A stretch of DNA of 64,000 nucleotides from Pseudomonas sp. SJZ074 (GCF_007828215.1 NZ_VIUE01000003.1:372001-436000), one strand, 5' to 3'. Positions 27,730 through 38,257 are shown, numbered from the stretch's first letter. Notes: generated from the letters alone by a model not told the origin. Translations and numbers: made by a program.

Positions 27730-28167
27730 ATGATGAAGCCCAACCTGATCGCCGCCGCGGAGATCGACCGACTCGATACCTGGGCCAAGTACTCCGCCCC
27801 GATGTGCGGTTCCTGCGTGTCGAGCTGCTGCACGCTCCCGGTCGAGGTCAAGATCAAGGACCTGATCCGGATCGGCATCGTCGACGAGTTCGAACTGGGC
27901 GACCCGCCGAAAAACATCGCCAAGCGCCTGCAAAAGGAAGGGATCGTCGAGCGTTACAACCAGAAGTCGGAGATCTTCACGCTCCAGCGCATGAGCAACA
28001 ACGATTGCCTTTATCTGGACCGCAAGAGCCGGCTGTGCACCATTTACGAGAAACGCCCGGACACCTGCCGCAATCATCCACGGGTCGGGCCACGGCCGGG
28101 ATACTGTGCGTACAAGCCCAAGGAAGTGGAGCGCGAGCGTAATCCGCGGACGTTGGATCGGTTTTGA
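27730..28167 (+). CDS. YkgJ family cysteine cluster protein
   Basis: 145 residues (start at 27730, MMKPNL; an upstream in-frame ATG at 27709 lacks support). It has a Cys pattern typical of the YkgJ/UPF0153 family: CGSCVSSCC near the N-terminus, then CLYL, CTIY, and CRNHP-CAY. It probably binds a metal or Fe-S centre. The physiological role is unknown. It is convergent with typA, and a strong hairpin terminator lies between them. Confidence 0.88.
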   Translation: MMKPNLIAAAEIDRLDTWAKYSAPMCGSCVSSCCTLPVEVKIKDLIRIGIVDEFELGDPPKNIAKRLQKEGIVERYNQKSEIFTLQRMSNNDCLYLDRKSRLCTIYEKRPDTCRNHPRVGPRPGYCAYKPKEVERERNPRTLDRF

Positions 28168-28188
28168 CTATTTAGCGCCTGACCTACC

Positions 28189-28244
28189 GTTTTCGCCTCC
28201 CACAAGGACAGCGCTGAGCCTGTGGGAGCGGGCTTGCTCGCGAA
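28189..28244. repeat. Degenerate REPIN, variant B
   Basis: The right arm is an intact REP (GGGCTTGCTCGCGAA, 28221-28244). The left arm is reduced to TTCGCCTCCCACA by an internal deletion. Confidence 0.7.
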
Positions 28245-28280
28245 AGCGGCCTGCCGGTCACTGCATAAACTCCATGCATA

Positions 28281-28317
28281 AAAAAACGCCCCCGGTCTCA
28301 CGACCGGGGGCGTTTTT
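28281..28317. terminator. Bidirectional rho-independent terminator
   Basis: Stem AACGCCCCCGGT / ACCGGGGGCGTT with a 6-nt loop, flanked by six A's on the left and five T's on the right, so it can terminate both the YkgJ gene (+) and typA (-). Confidence 0.93.
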
Positions 28318-28338
28318 CATTCAGCCGGGGCTAAACGA

Positions 28339-30159
28339 TCAAGCCTTGGCTTTCTTGGCAGCGCGGGTACGCTCGCCTTCGTCCAGGATCTTCTTGCGCA
28401 GGCGAATCGACTTCGGAGTCACTTCGCACAATTCGTCGTCCTGGATGAACTCCAGTGCCTGTTCCAGGGTGAAGCGAACAGGTGGAACCAGGGCGATGGT
28501 TTCGTCTTTACCCGAAGCACGCATGTTGTCGAGCTTCTTGCCCTTGGTAGGGTTGACGCCCAGGTCGTTGTCACGGCTGTTCAGACCTACGATCTGACCG
28601 TTGTAGATTTCCTGGCCGTGCTCGACGAACAGCTTGCCACGCGCCTGGAGGGTTTCCAGGGAGTAGGTCAGCGCCTTGCCGGTTTCTACCGATACCAGGA
28701 CGCCGTTCTGACGGCCGGACATGTGGCCGGATTTCATGGTGTCGTAGCGATCGAAGATCGAGGTCAGGATGCCAGCACCGTTGGTCAGGGTCAGGAACTG
28801 GTTACGGAAACCGATCAGGCCACGAGCCGGGATGTTGTACTCCAGGCGCACACGCCCTTTGCCATCCGGGGACATGTTGGTCAGGTCGCCCTTACGCAGG
28901 CCCATTTCTTCCATGACCTTGCCCTGGGATTCTTCAGGGATGTCGATGGTGACGTTCTCGAACGGTTCCTGCTTCACGCCGTCGACGACACGGATGATCA
29001 CTTCCGGACGACCTACCGCCATTTCGAAGCCTTCGCGACGCATGGTTTCGATCAGTACCGAAAGGTGCAGCTCACCACGGCCGGAGACCTTGAACTTGTC
29101 GGCCGAGTCGCCTTCTTCAACGCGCAGTGCCACGTTGTACAGCAGCTCCTTGTCCAGACGCTCCTTGATGTTACGGGAGGTCACGAACTTGCCTTCCTTA
29201 CCGCAGAATGGCGAGTCGTTGACCTGGAAGGTCATGGAAACAGTCGGTTCGTCGACGGTCAGTGGCTTCATCGCCTCGACAACGTTCGGGTCGCACAGGG
29301 TGTCGGAGATGAACAGCTCTTCGAAGCCGCTGATGCAGACGATGTCGCCGGCAGCCGCTTCTTCGACGTCCACACGGTGCAGACCGTGGTGCCCCATCAG
29401 CTTCAGGATACGGCCGTTGCGTTTCTTGCCGTCGACGTCGATGGCGACGACCGGGGTGTTCGGCTTGACGCGACCACGGGCGATACGGCCAACACCGATC
29501 ACACCCAGGAAGCTGTTGTAGTCCAGGGCCGAGATCTGCATCTGGAACGGACCGTCACGGTCAACGGCCGGTGCGGGTACGTTGTCGACGATCGACTGGT
29601 ACAGCGGGGTCATGTCTTCAGCCATGTCGGTGTGGTCCAGACCGGCAATGCCGTTCAGGGCCGAGGCGTAGACGACCTGGAAGTCCAGTTGTTCGTCGGT
29701 GGCACCGAGGTTGTCGAACAGGTCGAAGATCTGGTCCAGAACCCAGTCAGGACGCGCGCCCGGACGGTCGACCTTGTTGATCACGACGATCGGCTTGAGG
29801 CCGGCTTCGAACGCTTTCTTGGTCACGAAGCGGGTTTGCGGCATAGGGCCGTCCTGGGCGTCGACCAGCAGCAGCACGGAGTCGACCATCGACATCACGC
29901 GCTCTACTTCACCACCGAAGTCGGCGTGGCCCGGGGTGTCCACGATATTGATGTGGTAGCCGTTCCAGTTGATGGCGGTGTTTTTCGCCAGGATGGTAAT
30001 ACCACGCTCTTTTTCCTGGTCGTTGGAGTCCATCACGCGCTCGTCGTTGAGCTCGTTGCGCTCCAGGGTGCCGGATTGACGCAAGAGTTTGTCTACCAGG
30101 GTGGTTTTACCATGGTCAACGTGGGCAATGATGGCGATGTTGCGTAGATTTTCGATCAC
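28339..30159 (-). CDS. typA: Translational GTPase TypA/BipA
   Basis: 606 residues. Ribosome-associated GTPase of the EF-G family, involved in stress and low-temperature ribosome assembly. G1 [11 protein letters not shown]3 [11 protein letters not shown] and G4 NKVDRPGA are in the first 140 residues, followed by domain II, EF-G-like domains and the BipA-specific C-terminus. Transcribed singly; its terminator is shared with the convergent gene. Confidence 0.97.
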   Translation of the reverse strand: MIENLRNIAIIAHVDHGKTTLVDKLLRQSGTLERNELNDERVMDSNDQEKERGITILAKNTAINWNGYHINIVDTPGHADFGGEVERVMSMVDSVLLLVDAQDGPMPQTRFVTKKAFEAGLKPIVVINKVDRPGARPDWVLDQIFDLFDNLGATDEQLDFQVVYASALNGIAGLDHTDMAEDMTPLYQSIVDNVPAPAVDRDGPFQMQISALDYNSFLGVIGVGRIARGRVKPNTPVVAIDVDGKKRNGRILKLMGHHGLHRVDVEEAAAGDIVCISGFEELFISDTLCDPNVVEAMKPLTVDEPTVSMTFQVNDSPFCGKEGKFVTSRNIKERLDKELLYNVALRVEEGDSADKFKVSGRGELHLSVLIETMRREGFEMAVGRPEVIIRVVDGVKQEPFENVTIDIPEESQGKVMEEMGLRKGDLTNMSPDGKGRVRLEYNIPARGLIGFRNQFLTLTNGAGILTSIFDRYDTMKSGHMSGRQNGVLVSVETGKALTYSLETLQARGKLFVEHGQEIYNGQIVGLNSRDNDLGVNPTKGKKLDNMRASGKDETIALVPPVRFTLEQALEFIQDDELCEVTPKSIRLRKKILDEGERTRAAKKAKA

Positions 30160-30297
30160 TTGTGTATCTCGATCAGAGGATTCGGTGTGCTGACAGGTCG
30201 TGGCAGCGATTTACGTTGAGTCCGACAAAGCCGCTACAGCTTGTCGACGGCGTCGGGGGGCCGGTGACGCAGGCCACAGGCAAACAGCCCCGGGCAC

Positions 30298-31752
30298 TTA
30301 GCTCGGTCGATAAACGCGCACATTGGCATGCCCCTCACTGAGCAGATGGTGGACATGCAGGCGACTCATCACGCCTTTGTCGCAATACAGCAGGTACTGG
30401 CGAGTAGGGTCCAGTTCCTTGAAACGCGCGCTCACTGCATAGAACGGCATCGTTTGTACCTCGATACCGGCGACGCTCAACGGGTCGTCTTCAGCGTCGT
30501 CCGGGTGACGGATGTCGATGATGATCTGACCGGCCAGCGCTTCGCCGACTTCTTCAACCTTGATGTCCTGGCCCAATTCGTCGATCACCCGATCGATCGG
30601 CACCAGCCTGGCGTTTTCGAGCGCACGCTCGAGCACCGCCATATCGAATTCTTTCTCTTCGTGCTCCACGCGTCCGCGCTTGGCGGCGGTCTTCGGGTTG
30701 ACCGAGATGACGCCGCAGTATTCGGGCATGTGCCGGGCAAATTCGGCAGTGCCAATCGCGTTGGCCGTGTCGATGATGTCCTGCTTGTGGCTGGCGATCA
30801 GCGGACGCAGCACGAGCTTTTCGGTGACGCAGTCGATGACCGACAGGTTCGGCAGTGTCTGGCTCGATACCTGGGAGATCGCCTCGCCGGTGACCAGCGC
30901 ATCGATGTGCAGGCGGTCGGCGATGCTGGACGCGGCACGCAACATCATACGCTTCAAAATGACGCCCATATGACTGTCATCGACTTTGCCGAGGATTTCC
31001 CCCAGGACTTCTTCGAACGGCACACTCACAAATAACACGCGTTGCGAGCTGCCGTACTTCTTCCAGATGAAGTGCGCCACTTCCATCACGCCCAGTTCAT
31101 GGGCACGCCCGCCGAGGTTGAAGAAGCAGAAATGGCTCATCAGGCCGCGCCGCATGATCTGGTAGGCCGCGACCGTGGAATCGAAGCCGCCAGACATCAG
31201 CACCAGTGTCTGCTCCAGGGCCCCCAGCGGATACCCGCCGATGCCGTTGTGCTGGCTGTGGATGACGAACAACCGTTGGTCGCGAATTTCGATGCGCACT
31301 TCGACCTGCGGGTTTTTCAACGAAATACCAGCGGCGCCACACTGCCGGCGCAGTTGGCTGCCGACGTAGCGGTCCACGTCCATCGAACTGAACGGATGCT
31401 TGCCCGCACGCTTGCAACGTACCGAGAAAATCTTGCCGGCCAACGCATCGCCATAATGCAGCTTGCACTTAGCGACGATGTCGTCGAAATCCCCCAGCGG
31501 ATATTCATCCACCTGCAGGAAATGCGCGATGCCCGGCATACAGGTCAGCCGCTCGGTCATCTCCTTCAGAATCCTGGGTTCGCTGACGCGGGTTTCCAGC
31601 TCGAGATTGTCCCACACGCCATTCACCACCACGACCGGGTCCAGATCACGGAGCACGGCACGGATGTTCTTGGCCAACTGCCGGATGAAACGCGTCCGGA
31701 CCGGGCGGCTCTTGATGGTGATTTCGGGGAAGACTTTTACGATTAGTTTCAT
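30298..31752 (-). CDS. thiI: tRNA sulfurtransferase with C-terminal rhodanese domain
   Basis: 484 residues. Makes 4-thiouridine at tRNA position 8 and supplies sulfur for the thiamine thiazole. An N-terminal THUMP region is followed by the PP-loop motif LMSGGFDST near residue 185. The conserved EYCGVIS Cys and the rhodanese Cys in [11 protein letters not shown] near residue 460 are both present. The start at 31752 ([16 protein letters not shown]) is chosen over an upstream ATG because the family begins this way. It is divergent from glnA. Confidence 0.96.
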   Translation of the reverse strand: MKLIVKVFPEITIKSRPVRTRFIRQLAKNIRAVLRDLDPVVVVNGVWDNLELETRVSEPRILKEMTERLTCMPGIAHFLQVDEYPLGDFDDIVAKCKLHYGDALAGKIFSVRCKRAGKHPFSSMDVDRYVGSQLRRQCGAAGISLKNPQVEVRIEIRDQRLFVIHSQHNGIGGYPLGALEQTLVLMSGGFDSTVAAYQIMRRGLMSHFCFFNLGGRAHELGVMEVAHFIWKKYGSSQRVLFVSVPFEEVLGEILGKVDDSHMGVILKRMMLRAASSIADRLHIDALVTGEAISQVSSQTLPNLSVIDCVTEKLVLRPLIASHKQDIIDTANAIGTAEFARHMPEYCGVISVNPKTAAKRGRVEHEEKEFDMAVLERALENARLVPIDRVIDELGQDIKVEEVGEALAGQIIIDIRHPDDAEDDPLSVAGIEVQTMPFYAVSARFKELDPTRQYLLYCDKGVMSRLHVHHLLSEGHANVRVYRPS

Positions 31753-31848
31753 GAAAACAGCGCGCGAACGGCCAGCCGAAAAAGGGGGGCGCGGATTATA
31801 GCGGAAATTGCTCAAGGTTTGACCAATTAATGTGTGCCTGGTTTTCAA

Positions 31849-31864
31849 TGCACCAAAACAGGTC
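31849..31864 (+). promoter_or_regulatory. Possible NtrC-binding half site upstream of glnA
   Basis: TGCACCAAAACAGGTC: one good half (TGCACCA) of the NtrC consensus and a poor second half, about 115 bp upstream of the glnA -24 element. Another half site, TTTGGTGCA, lies nearer the promoter. The thiI-glnA gap (31753-32082) otherwise shows only the promoter and leader. Confidence 0.35.
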
Positions 31865-31969
31865 TCGCACCGACCAATCCGCTACATTACAGTGCACGAC
31901 TGTCTGACAATCTACCGTTCAAGCCTTCAAAAGGCGTGGGTTTGGTGCAAAAAACCCAAGCTGGGGCAC

Positions 31970-31985
31970 TGGCATGCAATTTGCT
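31970..31985 (+). promoter_or_regulatory. Sigma-54 promoter of glnA
   Basis: TGGCATGCAATTTGCT: GG (31971-31972) and GC (31983-31984) exactly 10 nt apart, close to consensus TGGCACG-N4-TTGCT. It predicts a leader of about 87 nt before the glnA start. Confidence 0.85.
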
Positions 31986-32082
31986 CCCTTGTGAGGCAGG
32001 TTGCCATGGCAGAGTATTCGCGCCGGCATCACTCATATCTACGGGCAAACCATTACCCCGCCCGAAGCCACCCGGAGGACAT

Positions 32083-33489
32083 ATGTCGAAGTCGGTTCAA
32101 CTCATCAAAGATCATGACGTCAAGTGGATTGATCTGCGCTTCACTGACACCAAAGGCACTCAACATCACGTAACCATGCCGGCCCGTGATGCCCTGGATG
32201 ACGATTTCTTCGAAATCGGCAAGATGTTCGACGGTTCCTCCATCTCTGGCTGGAAAGGCATCGAAGCATCCGACATGATCCTGATGCCGGACGACGAAAC
32301 CGCCGTCCTGGATCCGTTCACCGAAGAGCCGACCCTGATCCTGGTCTGCGACATCATCGAACCATCCACCATGCAAGGCTATGACCGCGACCCACGCGCC
32401 ATCGCCCACCGCGCCGAGGAATACCTGAAGTCCACCGGCATCGGTGACACCGCTTTCTTCGGTCCTGAGCCTGAATTCTTCATCTTCGATTCGGTCAAGT
32501 TCAAGTCCGACATCTCCGGCTCCATGTTCAAGATCTTCTCCGAACAAGGTTCGTGGATGTCCGACCAGGACGTGGAAGGTGGTAACAAGGGCCACCGTCC
32601 AGGCGTGAAAGGCGGCTACTTCCCAGTACCACCGTTCGACTTCGACCACGAGATCCGTACCTCCATGTGCAACGCACTGGAAGAAATGGGCCAGACCGTG
32701 GAAGTTCACCACCACGAAGTGGCGACTGCCGGCCAGAACGAAATCGGCGTGAAGTTCAACACGCTGGTCAAGAAGGCTGACGAAGTGCAGACCCTGAAGT
32801 ATGTCGTGCACAACGTTGCCGATGCCTATGGCCGCACCGCGACCTTCATGCCGAAGCCCCTGTACGGCGACAACGGTTCGGGCATGCACGTTCACATGTC
32901 GATCTCCAAGGACGGCAAGAACACTTTCGCAGGCGAAGGCTATGCCGGTCTGTCGGACACCGCCCTGTACTTCATCGGCGGTATCATCAAGCACGGTAAG
33001 GCCCTGAACGGCTTCACCAACCCGTCGACCAACTCCTACAAGCGTCTGGTCCCAGGCTTCGAAGCGCCGGTGATGCTGGCCTACTCGGCTCGCAACCGTT
33101 CCGCCTCGATCCGTATTCCTTACGTGAACAGCCCTAAAGCCCGCCGTATCGAAGCCCGCTTCCCGGATCCGGCTGCCAACCCATACCTGGCCTTCGCCGC
33201 ACTGATGATGGCCGGTCTGGACGGTATCCAGAACAAGATCCACCCTGGCGATGCCGCCGACAAGAACCTGTATGACCTGCCGCCTGAAGAGGCCAAGGAA
33301 ATCCCGCAGGTTTGCGGCAGCCTGAAAGAAGCCCTGGAAGAGCTGGACAAGGGCCGTGCGTTCCTGACCAAGGGCGGCGTATTCAGCGATGACTTCATCG
33401 ACGCCTACATCGCACTGAAAAGCGAAGAAGAAATCAAGGTTCGCACCTTCGTACACCCACTGGAATATGAGCTGTACTACAGCTGCTGA
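32083..33489 (+). CDS. glnA: Glutamine synthetase, type I
   Basis: 468 residues. ATP-dependent synthesis of glutamine from glutamate and ammonium; central to nitrogen assimilation. Visible are the N-terminal DLRFTDTKG, the DGSS metal region, the ATP-binding motif [16 protein letters not shown] and the adenylylation Tyr in NLYDLPPEE (near residue 397), so GlnE control is expected. The start at 32083 is preceded by GGAGG. A longer upstream extension is rejected because it would include the promoter. A UUCG-loop terminator follows. Confidence 0.98.
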   Translation: MSKSVQLIKDHDVKWIDLRFTDTKGTQHHVTMPARDALDDDFFEIGKMFDGSSISGWKGIEASDMILMPDDETAVLDPFTEEPTLILVCDIIEPSTMQGYDRDPRAIAHRAEEYLKSTGIGDTAFFGPEPEFFIFDSVKFKSDISGSMFKIFSEQGSWMSDQDVEGGNKGHRPGVKGGYFPVPPFDFDHEIRTSMCNALEEMGQTVEVHHHEVATAGQNEIGVKFNTLVKKADEVQTLKYVVHNVADAYGRTATFMPKPLYGDNGSGMHVHMSISKDGKNTFAGEGYAGLSDTALYFIGGIIKHGKALNGFTNPSTNSYKRLVPGFEAPVMLAYSARNRSASIRIPYVNSPKARRIEARFPDPAANPYLAFAALMMAGLDGIQNKIHPGDAADKNLYDLPPEEAKEIPQVCGSLKEALEELDKGRAFLTKGGVFSDDFIDAYIALKSEEEIKVRTFVHPLEYELYYSC

Positions 33490-33523
33490 TCCAGTAGCGC
33501 TCGTACACGCGGCGTGAAACAAC

Positions 33524-33549
33524 AGAGGTCTCCTTCGGGAGGCCTTTTT
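33524..33549 (+). terminator. glnA rho-independent terminator
   Basis: 8-bp stem AGGTCTCC / GGAGGCCT (one T.G pair) closed by a stable TTCG tetraloop and followed by TTTTT. Confidence 0.9.
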
Positions 33550-33605
33550 CATGGGCGCAGGTTACTGCATGATGACTGCCGCCCCTCCCGAAGAAGAGAC
33601 TGTCC

Positions 33606-34160
33606 ATGAACTTGCGCTTCACATCTGGCCTTGCCCTTTCGGTCGCGCTGTTGGCCTCCAACGCCCAAGCCACACCGGCTCCCGACGCTCTGACGCCTTT
33701 GCTGAACGCCATTGGCGAACGCATAGCCCTTGCCGATCAAGTGGCGCTGAGCAAATGGGACAGCCATAAACCGGTAGAAGACCGCCAGCGCGAGCGTGAA
33801 GTCATTGCCGCCGCCGTCGCCCAGGCGCCGGTCTACAAGTTGTCTGGTGAAACCGTTGAAGCGTTTTTCAGCGCCCAGATAGAAGCCAACAAACTGGTGC
33901 AGTACATCGACCTGTCCGACTGGGCCCTGGCAGGCAAGGCCCCGGACCTGCCGCGTCCGGACCTGGTGGGACAAATCCGCCCGCAACTTGATCGACTGCA
34001 AAAGCGCCTGTTGCAACAACTGGCCGATTTCACCCCCTACCGTACCGACCCACAATGCCCGACATGGCTGGCCCAGGCCACCCACAACAACAAACAGCAC
34101 CCGGTGCACCGGCTTGCCCTGATCCGGGCGACTGCAGAGCTGTGCATAGCCAAAAACTGA
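33606..34160 (+). CDS. Periplasmic chorismate mutase (AroQ-gamma type)
   Basis: 184 residues with a signal peptide (cleavage near AQA-TPAPD). The mature all-helical protein matches the secreted chorismate mutase class: LLNAIGERIALADQVALSKW, PVEDRQREREVI and ETVEAFFSAQIEANKLVQ. It converts chorismate to prephenate outside the cytoplasm. It sits between glnA and the DUF4124/ntrBC genes, with no aromatic biosynthesis neighbours. The function of exported chorismate mutases is still debated. Confidence 0.9.
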   Translation: MNLRFTSGLALSVALLASNAQATPAPDALTPLLNAIGERIALADQVALSKWDSHKPVEDRQREREVIAAAVAQAPVYKLSGETVEAFFSAQIEANKLVQYIDLSDWALAGKAPDLPRPDLVGQIRPQLDRLQKRLLQQLADFTPYRTDPQCPTWLAQATHNNKQHPVHRLALIRATAELCIAKN

Positions 34161-34177
34161 GGCAATACACATCCCCT

Positions 34178-34260
34178 TGTGGGAGAGGCTGCTCGCGATA
34201 GCGGTGTGTCAGGCAATAGCCATGTTGCTGAGCGATCGCCATCGCGAGCAGGCTCCCACA
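34178..34260. repeat. REPIN, shortened variant C pair
   Basis: Inverted REP pair whose arms lack part of the GCGAGC block (GGGAGAGGCTGCTCGCGAT and GGGAGCCTGCTCGCGAT). The same shortened form recurs at 46457-46476. Confidence 0.8.
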
Positions 34261-34349
34261 GGGATTCCAGTGTGGGGACGTTTGGGGTTGGGCCAATCGC
34301 CGCCGTGTCCTATGCTGCATTCAACACTTTCAGTTTCCGGTCGATTTTT

Positions 34350-34865
34350 ATGGGTCGTGTCTTTCCTGGCGTTTTGTTGCTACTGGCGCTGCCCGCAGCA
34401 GCCCAGATCTACAAATACACCGACGCCGACGGCAACACCGCCTATAGCAACCAGCCGCCCCAAGGCGTACCGGCCCAGACCGTGGAATTGCCGCCGCTCA
34501 ACAGCATCGAACGCCAGTCTCCAACCCGCCCGGATGCGCCGACAGCTCCCGCCAACAGTGAAGCGCCGCGCAAGGCTTACGAAACACTCGAACTGACGGA
34601 CATTCCCACCGAGCAAGCCCTGCGCGCCAACAATGGCACCTTCACCGTCGGCGTTCGGACGCAACCGCGCCTGCAAAGCCCTCATCAGTTCCGCCTGCTG
34701 CTGGACGACCAGCCCTACGGCCAGCCCTCCAACGTGCCGCGCCTGCAGCTGGTTAACATCGACCGGGGCGAGCATCGCCTGGCGGTTCAGGTCATCGATG
34801 GGGAAAACCTTGTGCAACAGAGCGAAACCGTTACGTTTACCGTGCAGCGGGTGCACCAGCCATGA
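34350..34865 (+). CDS. DUF4124 domain protein, copy 1
   Basis: 171 residues with a signal peptide (ends near AAA-QIYKY). The DUF4124 domain (YKYTDADGNTAYSNQPP) is followed by a C-terminal beta domain with FRLLLDDQPYG and NIDRGEHRLAVQVID. The start at 34350 (MGRVF) matches the neighbouring paralogue. It overlaps the next gene by 4 bp, and the two proteins align over their whole length, so this is a tandem duplication. Function unknown; the location is envelope or periplasm. Confidence 0.85.
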   Translation: MGRVFPGVLLLLALPAAAQIYKYTDADGNTAYSNQPPQGVPAQTVELPPLNSIERQSPTRPDAPTAPANSEAPRKAYETLELTDIPTEQALRANNGTFTVGVRTQPRLQSPHQFRLLLDDQPYGQPSNVPRLQLVNIDRGEHRLAVQVIDGENLVQQSETVTFTVQRVHQP

Positions 34866-35482
34866 GCCGCCGGGTGCTTGCGCTGTGCCTGTCGCTGGCC
34901 GCCTTGCCGGCGATGGCGCAGGTCTATACCTATGTCGACGCCCAGGGCAATCGGGTCTTCACTGATCAACCGCGCCCCGGCAATGCGAAAAAAGTCCAGC
35001 TGCCACCCGGCAACCGGATGTCCACGCCGCCTGCGGCTGCAACCGCGGCGCCAACCGCCGAAGCCCAGCCAAAACCCCTGTTTCATTATGAGATGCTCCG
35101 GCTGCTGATCCCGGAACCGGACGCGACGATACGCAGCACAGCGGGGGAATTGATCGTCACCGCCACCAGTGAGCCGGGGCTGAAAAAGGGTCATCGCTAC
35201 CGCCTGCTGCTCGACGGTCGGCCCACTGGCGAACCAGGACCAAGCCCAGTGTTTGCCTTGAGTAACATCGATCGAGGCACTCACCAATTGGCGGTAGAAA
35301 TCCTCGACGAGCAAGACCGCATCGTCGAACGCACCGCCAACCAGCCCTTCCACATGCAACGCATTTCCCTGGCACAGAAGCGCCGCATCAAGCCTTGCGC
35401 CACGGCTGACTACGGCCAGCGCCCCGAATGCCCTCTCGCTGACAAACCCGAAGAAGAAAGCAGCATCCTGCCGTTCTTCTAA
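34862..35482 (+). CDS. DUF4124 domain protein, copy 2
   Basis: 206 residues. Signal peptide (cleavage near AMA-QVYTY), DUF4124 (YTYVDAQGNRVFTDQP), then a C-terminal domain parallel to the upstream copy (YRLLLDGRPTG, NIDRGTHQLAVEI) plus an extra Cys-containing tail ending in EEESSILPFF. It lies between glnA and ntrB, as in other Pseudomonas. No function is established. Confidence 0.85.
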   Translation: MSRRVLALCLSLAALPAMAQVYTYVDAQGNRVFTDQPRPGNAKKVQLPPGNRMSTPPAAATAAPTAEAQPKPLFHYEMLRLLIPEPDATIRSTAGELIVTATSEPGLKKGHRYRLLLDGRPTGEPGPSPVFALSNIDRGTHQLAVEILDEQDRIVERTANQPFHMQRISLAQKRRIKPCATADYGQRPECPLADKPEEESSILPFF

Positions 35483-35499
35483 CGCCCCGCCCTGGTATC

Positions 35500-35515
35500 G
35501 CACTATATTGGTGCA
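35500..35515 (+). promoter_or_regulatory. NtrC-binding site upstream of ntrBC
   Basis: GCACTATATTGGTGCA fits the GCAC-N7-GTGC consensus, and as I recall equals one of the classical enterobacterial glnA enhancer sites. It lies about 140 bp upstream of the candidate sigma-54 promoter. It overlaps a second inverted repeat, GGTGCA-N6-TGCACC (35510-35527). Confidence 0.8.
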
Positions 35516-35642
35516 CATCGTTGCACCTCTACCCAAGGCGCGAACCCATTTTGGTTCGAAAGTACCCGGAAAAACTGGCAGAACGCCACGCAATCGGGCG
35601 AAAGAAGCCCTTTTCAGGCTCTAAACGCTTCTTTTCGGAGCC

Positions 35643-35659
35643 TTGGTTTGGTTTTTGCA
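35643..35659 (+). promoter_or_regulatory. Candidate sigma-54 promoter of ntrBC
   Basis: TTGGTTTGGTTTTTGCA: GG (35645-35646) and GC (35657-35658) are exactly 10 nt apart. The -24 box is weak beyond TTGG; the -12 box TTGCA is good. It implies an ntrB leader of about 70 nt. Confidence 0.6.
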
Positions 35660-35738
35660 TTTTCCTTCTATCAGCGCGTTACATCGCGCGCGCAATTTGG
35701 GACCGGCCCCGAATTGCCACGCTTCAAAAGAGGTCCCG

Positions 35739-36824
35739 ATGACCATCAGCGACGCACTACACCGTTTGCTACTCGACAACCTCACCACCGCGACCATTCT
35801 GCTCGACGCTGAACTGCGCCTCGAGTACATGAACCCGGCGGCGGAGATGCTCCTGGCCGTCAGCGGCCAGCGCAGCCATGGACAGTTCATCAGCGAGCTG
35901 TTCACCGAATCCGCCGAGGCACTCAACTCCTTGCGCCAGGCTGTGGAGCAGGCTCATCCGTTCACCAAGCGTGAAGCGATGCTCACCGCCCTGACCGGCC
36001 AGACGCTGACGGTCGACTACGCGGTAACCCCGATCCTGAGCAACGGCGCCACCCTGTTGCTGCTGGAGGTCCACCCTCGTGATCGCCTGCTACGCATCAC
36101 CAAGGAAGAGGCGCAATTGTCCAAGCAGGAAACCAGCAAGATGCTGGTGCGTGGCTTGGCCCATGAAATCAAGAATCCCCTCGGCGGCATCCGTGGCGCT
36201 GCGCAATTGCTGGCCCGGGAGCTGCCCGAAGAAAGCCTCAAGGACTACACCAACGTCATCATCGAGGAAGCCGACCGCCTGCGAAACCTCGTGGATCGCA
36301 TGCTCGGCTCCAACAAGCTGCCGTCCCTGGCTCTATGCAACGTCCACGAGGTACTGGAGCGCGTCGGCAGCCTCGTGGAAGCCGAAAGCCAGGGCTGCAT
36401 CACCTTGGTGCGCGACTACGATCCAAGCATTCCCGATGTCCTGATCGATCGCGAACAGATGATCCAGGCCGTATTGAACATCGTGCGCAACGCGATGCAG
36501 GCCATCGGCAGCCAGAACGAGCTGCGCCTGGGCCGCATCAGCCTGCGCACTCGCGCCTTGCGCCAGTTCACCATCGGCCATGTACGCCATCGCCTGGTGA
36601 CCAAGATCGAGATCATCGACAACGGCCCGGGCATCCCCACGGAATTGCAGGAAACCATCTTCTTTCCCATGGTCAGCGGCCGTCCGGACGGTACCGGGCT
36701 GGGGCTGGCCATTACCCAGAACATCATCAGTCAGCATCAGGGCCTGATCGAGTGTGAGAGCCACCCCGGCCACACCACCTTTTCGATCTTCCTGCCACTG
36801 GAACAAGGAGCCACATCGACATGA
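35739..36824 (+). CDS. ntrB: Nitrogen regulation sensor histidine kinase
   Basis: 361 residues, cytoplasmic. N-terminal PAS domain (about 5-120), HisKA with the phosphorylated His in GLAHEIKNPLGGIRGA near residue 140, N-box in NIVRNAMQAI, G1 DNGPGIP and G2 GTGLGLAI. It phosphorylates or dephosphorylates NtrC according to PII signalling. The start at 35739 follows AAAGAGG. It overlaps ntrC by 4 bp (ATGA). Confidence 0.96.
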   Translation: MTISDALHRLLLDNLTTATILLDAELRLEYMNPAAEMLLAVSGQRSHGQFISELFTESAEALNSLRQAVEQAHPFTKREAMLTALTGQTLTVDYAVTPILSNGATLLLLEVHPRDRLLRITKEEAQLSKQETSKMLVRGLAHEIKNPLGGIRGAAQLLARELPEESLKDYTNVIIEEADRLRNLVDRMLGSNKLPSLALCNVHEVLERVGSLVEAESQGCITLVRDYDPSIPDVLIDREQMIQAVLNIVRNAMQAIGSQNELRLGRISLRTRALRQFTIGHVRHRLVTKIEIIDNGPGIPTELQETIFFPMVSGRPDGTGLGLAITQNIISQHQGLIECESHPGHTTFSIFLPLEQGATST

Positions 36825-38257
36825 GCCGTAGTGAAACCGTGTGGATCGTCGATGACGACCGTTCTATCCGCTGGGTCCTGGAAAAAGCCTTGCAACAGGA
36901 AGGCATGACCACCCAGAGCTTCGACAGCGCCGATGGCGTGATGAGCCGCCTGGCCCGTCAGCAACCGGACGTCATCATCTCCGACATCCGCATGCCCGGC
37001 GCCAGCGGCCTGGACCTGCTGGCGCGGATTCGCGAGCAGCATCCCCGGCTGCCGGTGATCATCATGACCGCCCACTCCGACCTGGACAGCGCCGTGGCGT
37101 CCTATCAGGGCGGCGCCTTCGAATACCTGCCCAAGCCGTTCGATGTCGATGAAGCGGTGTCGCTGGTCAAGCGCGCCAACCAGCACGCCCAGGAACAACA
37201 GGGCCTGGAAGAAGTGCCGGCCCTGGCCCGCACACCGGAGATCATCGGCGAAGCGCCGGCGATGCAGGAAGTGTTTCGCGCCATCGGACGCCTGAGCCAT
37301 TCCAATATCACTGTGTTGATCAATGGCGAATCCGGCACCGGTAAAGAGCTGGTGGCCCATGCCCTGCATCGCCATAGTCCACGGGCAGCGTCGCCATTCA
37401 TTGCGCTGAACATGGCCGCGATTCCCAAGGACCTGATGGAGTCCGAACTGTTCGGTCACGAAAAAGGCGCATTCACCGGCGCAGCCAACCTGCGACGCGG
37501 GCGCTTCGAACAGGCCGACGGCGGCACGTTGTTCCTCGACGAGATCGGCGACATGCCGGCCGACACCCAGACCCGTTTGTTGCGCGTGTTGGCGGACGGC
37601 GAGTTCTATCGGGTGGGCGGCCATACCCCGGTCAAGGTCGATGTACGCATCATCGCCGCGACCCACCAGAACCTGGAAACCCTGGTACACGCCGGCAAAT
37701 TCCGGGAAGACCTGTTCCACCGCCTGAACGTGATCCGTATTCATATCCCGCGCCTGGCGGATCGTCGCGAAGACATCCCGACCCTGGCCAGGCATTTCCT
37801 CAGCCGTGCCGCTCAGGAACTGGCGGTGGAGCCCAAGCTGCTCAAGAGCGAGACCGAGGAATACCTCAAGAACCTGCCGTGGCCCGGCAACGTGCGCCAA
37901 CTGGAGAACACCTGCCGCTGGATCACCGTCATGGCCTCGGGACGAGAGGTGCATATCGGCGACCTGCCACCGGAATTGCTGAGCCTGCCCCAGGATTCGG
38001 CCCCGGTGACCAACTGGGAACAGGCCCTGCGCCAGTGGGCCGACCAGGCCTTGGCCCGTGGCCAGTCGAGCCTGCTGGACAGCGCCGTGCCGAGCTTCGA
38101 ACGCATCATGATCGAAACCGCTCTCAAGCACACCGCCGGCCGCCGCCGCGACGCCGCCGTGCTGCTGGGCTGGGGTCGCAATACCTTGACCCGCAAGATC
38201 AAGGAATTGGGGATGAAGGTCGATGGCGGGGATGATGATGAGAGCGACGAGGGCTGA
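36821..38257 (+). CDS. ntrC: Nitrogen regulation response regulator, sigma-54 activator
   Basis: 478 residues. The receiver domain has the phospho-acceptor Asp in [10 protein letters not shown] near residue 54. The AAA+ domain carries Walker A GESGTGKE, the sigma-54-contacting GAFTGA loop, Walker [13 protein letters not shown] and the R-fingers region. The Fis-type helix-turn-helix is at the C-terminus ([20 protein letters not shown]). It activates glnA, the ntrBC promoter and the downstream small RNA in this window under nitrogen limitation, probably with CbrB cross-talk on hut. Confidence 0.97.
   Translation: MSRSETVWIVDDDRSIRWVLEKALQQEGMTTQSFDSADGVMSRLARQQPDVIISDIRMPGASGLDLLARIREQHPRLPVIIMTAHSDLDSAVASYQGGAFEYLPKPFDVDEAVSLVKRANQHAQEQQGLEEVPALARTPEIIGEAPAMQEVFRAIGRLSHSNITVLINGESGTGKELVAHALHRHSPRAASPFIALNMAAIPKDLMESELFGHEKGAFTGAANLRRGRFEQADGGTLFLDEIGDMPADTQTRLLRVLADGEFYRVGGHTPVKVDVRIIAATHQNLETLVHAGKFREDLFHRLNVIRIHIPRLADRREDIPTLARHFLSRAAQELAVEPKLLKSETEEYLKNLPWPGNVRQLENTCRWITVMASGREVHIGDLPPELLSLPQDSAPVTNWEQALRQWADQALARGQSSLLDSAVPSFERIMIETALKHTAGRRRDAAVLLGWGRNTLTRKIKELGMKVDGGDDDESDEG

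Noticed and set aside
28618..30147. 509-codon open frame opposite typA
   Set aside because: Same kind of antisense shadow; the typA frame carries all GTPase motifs.
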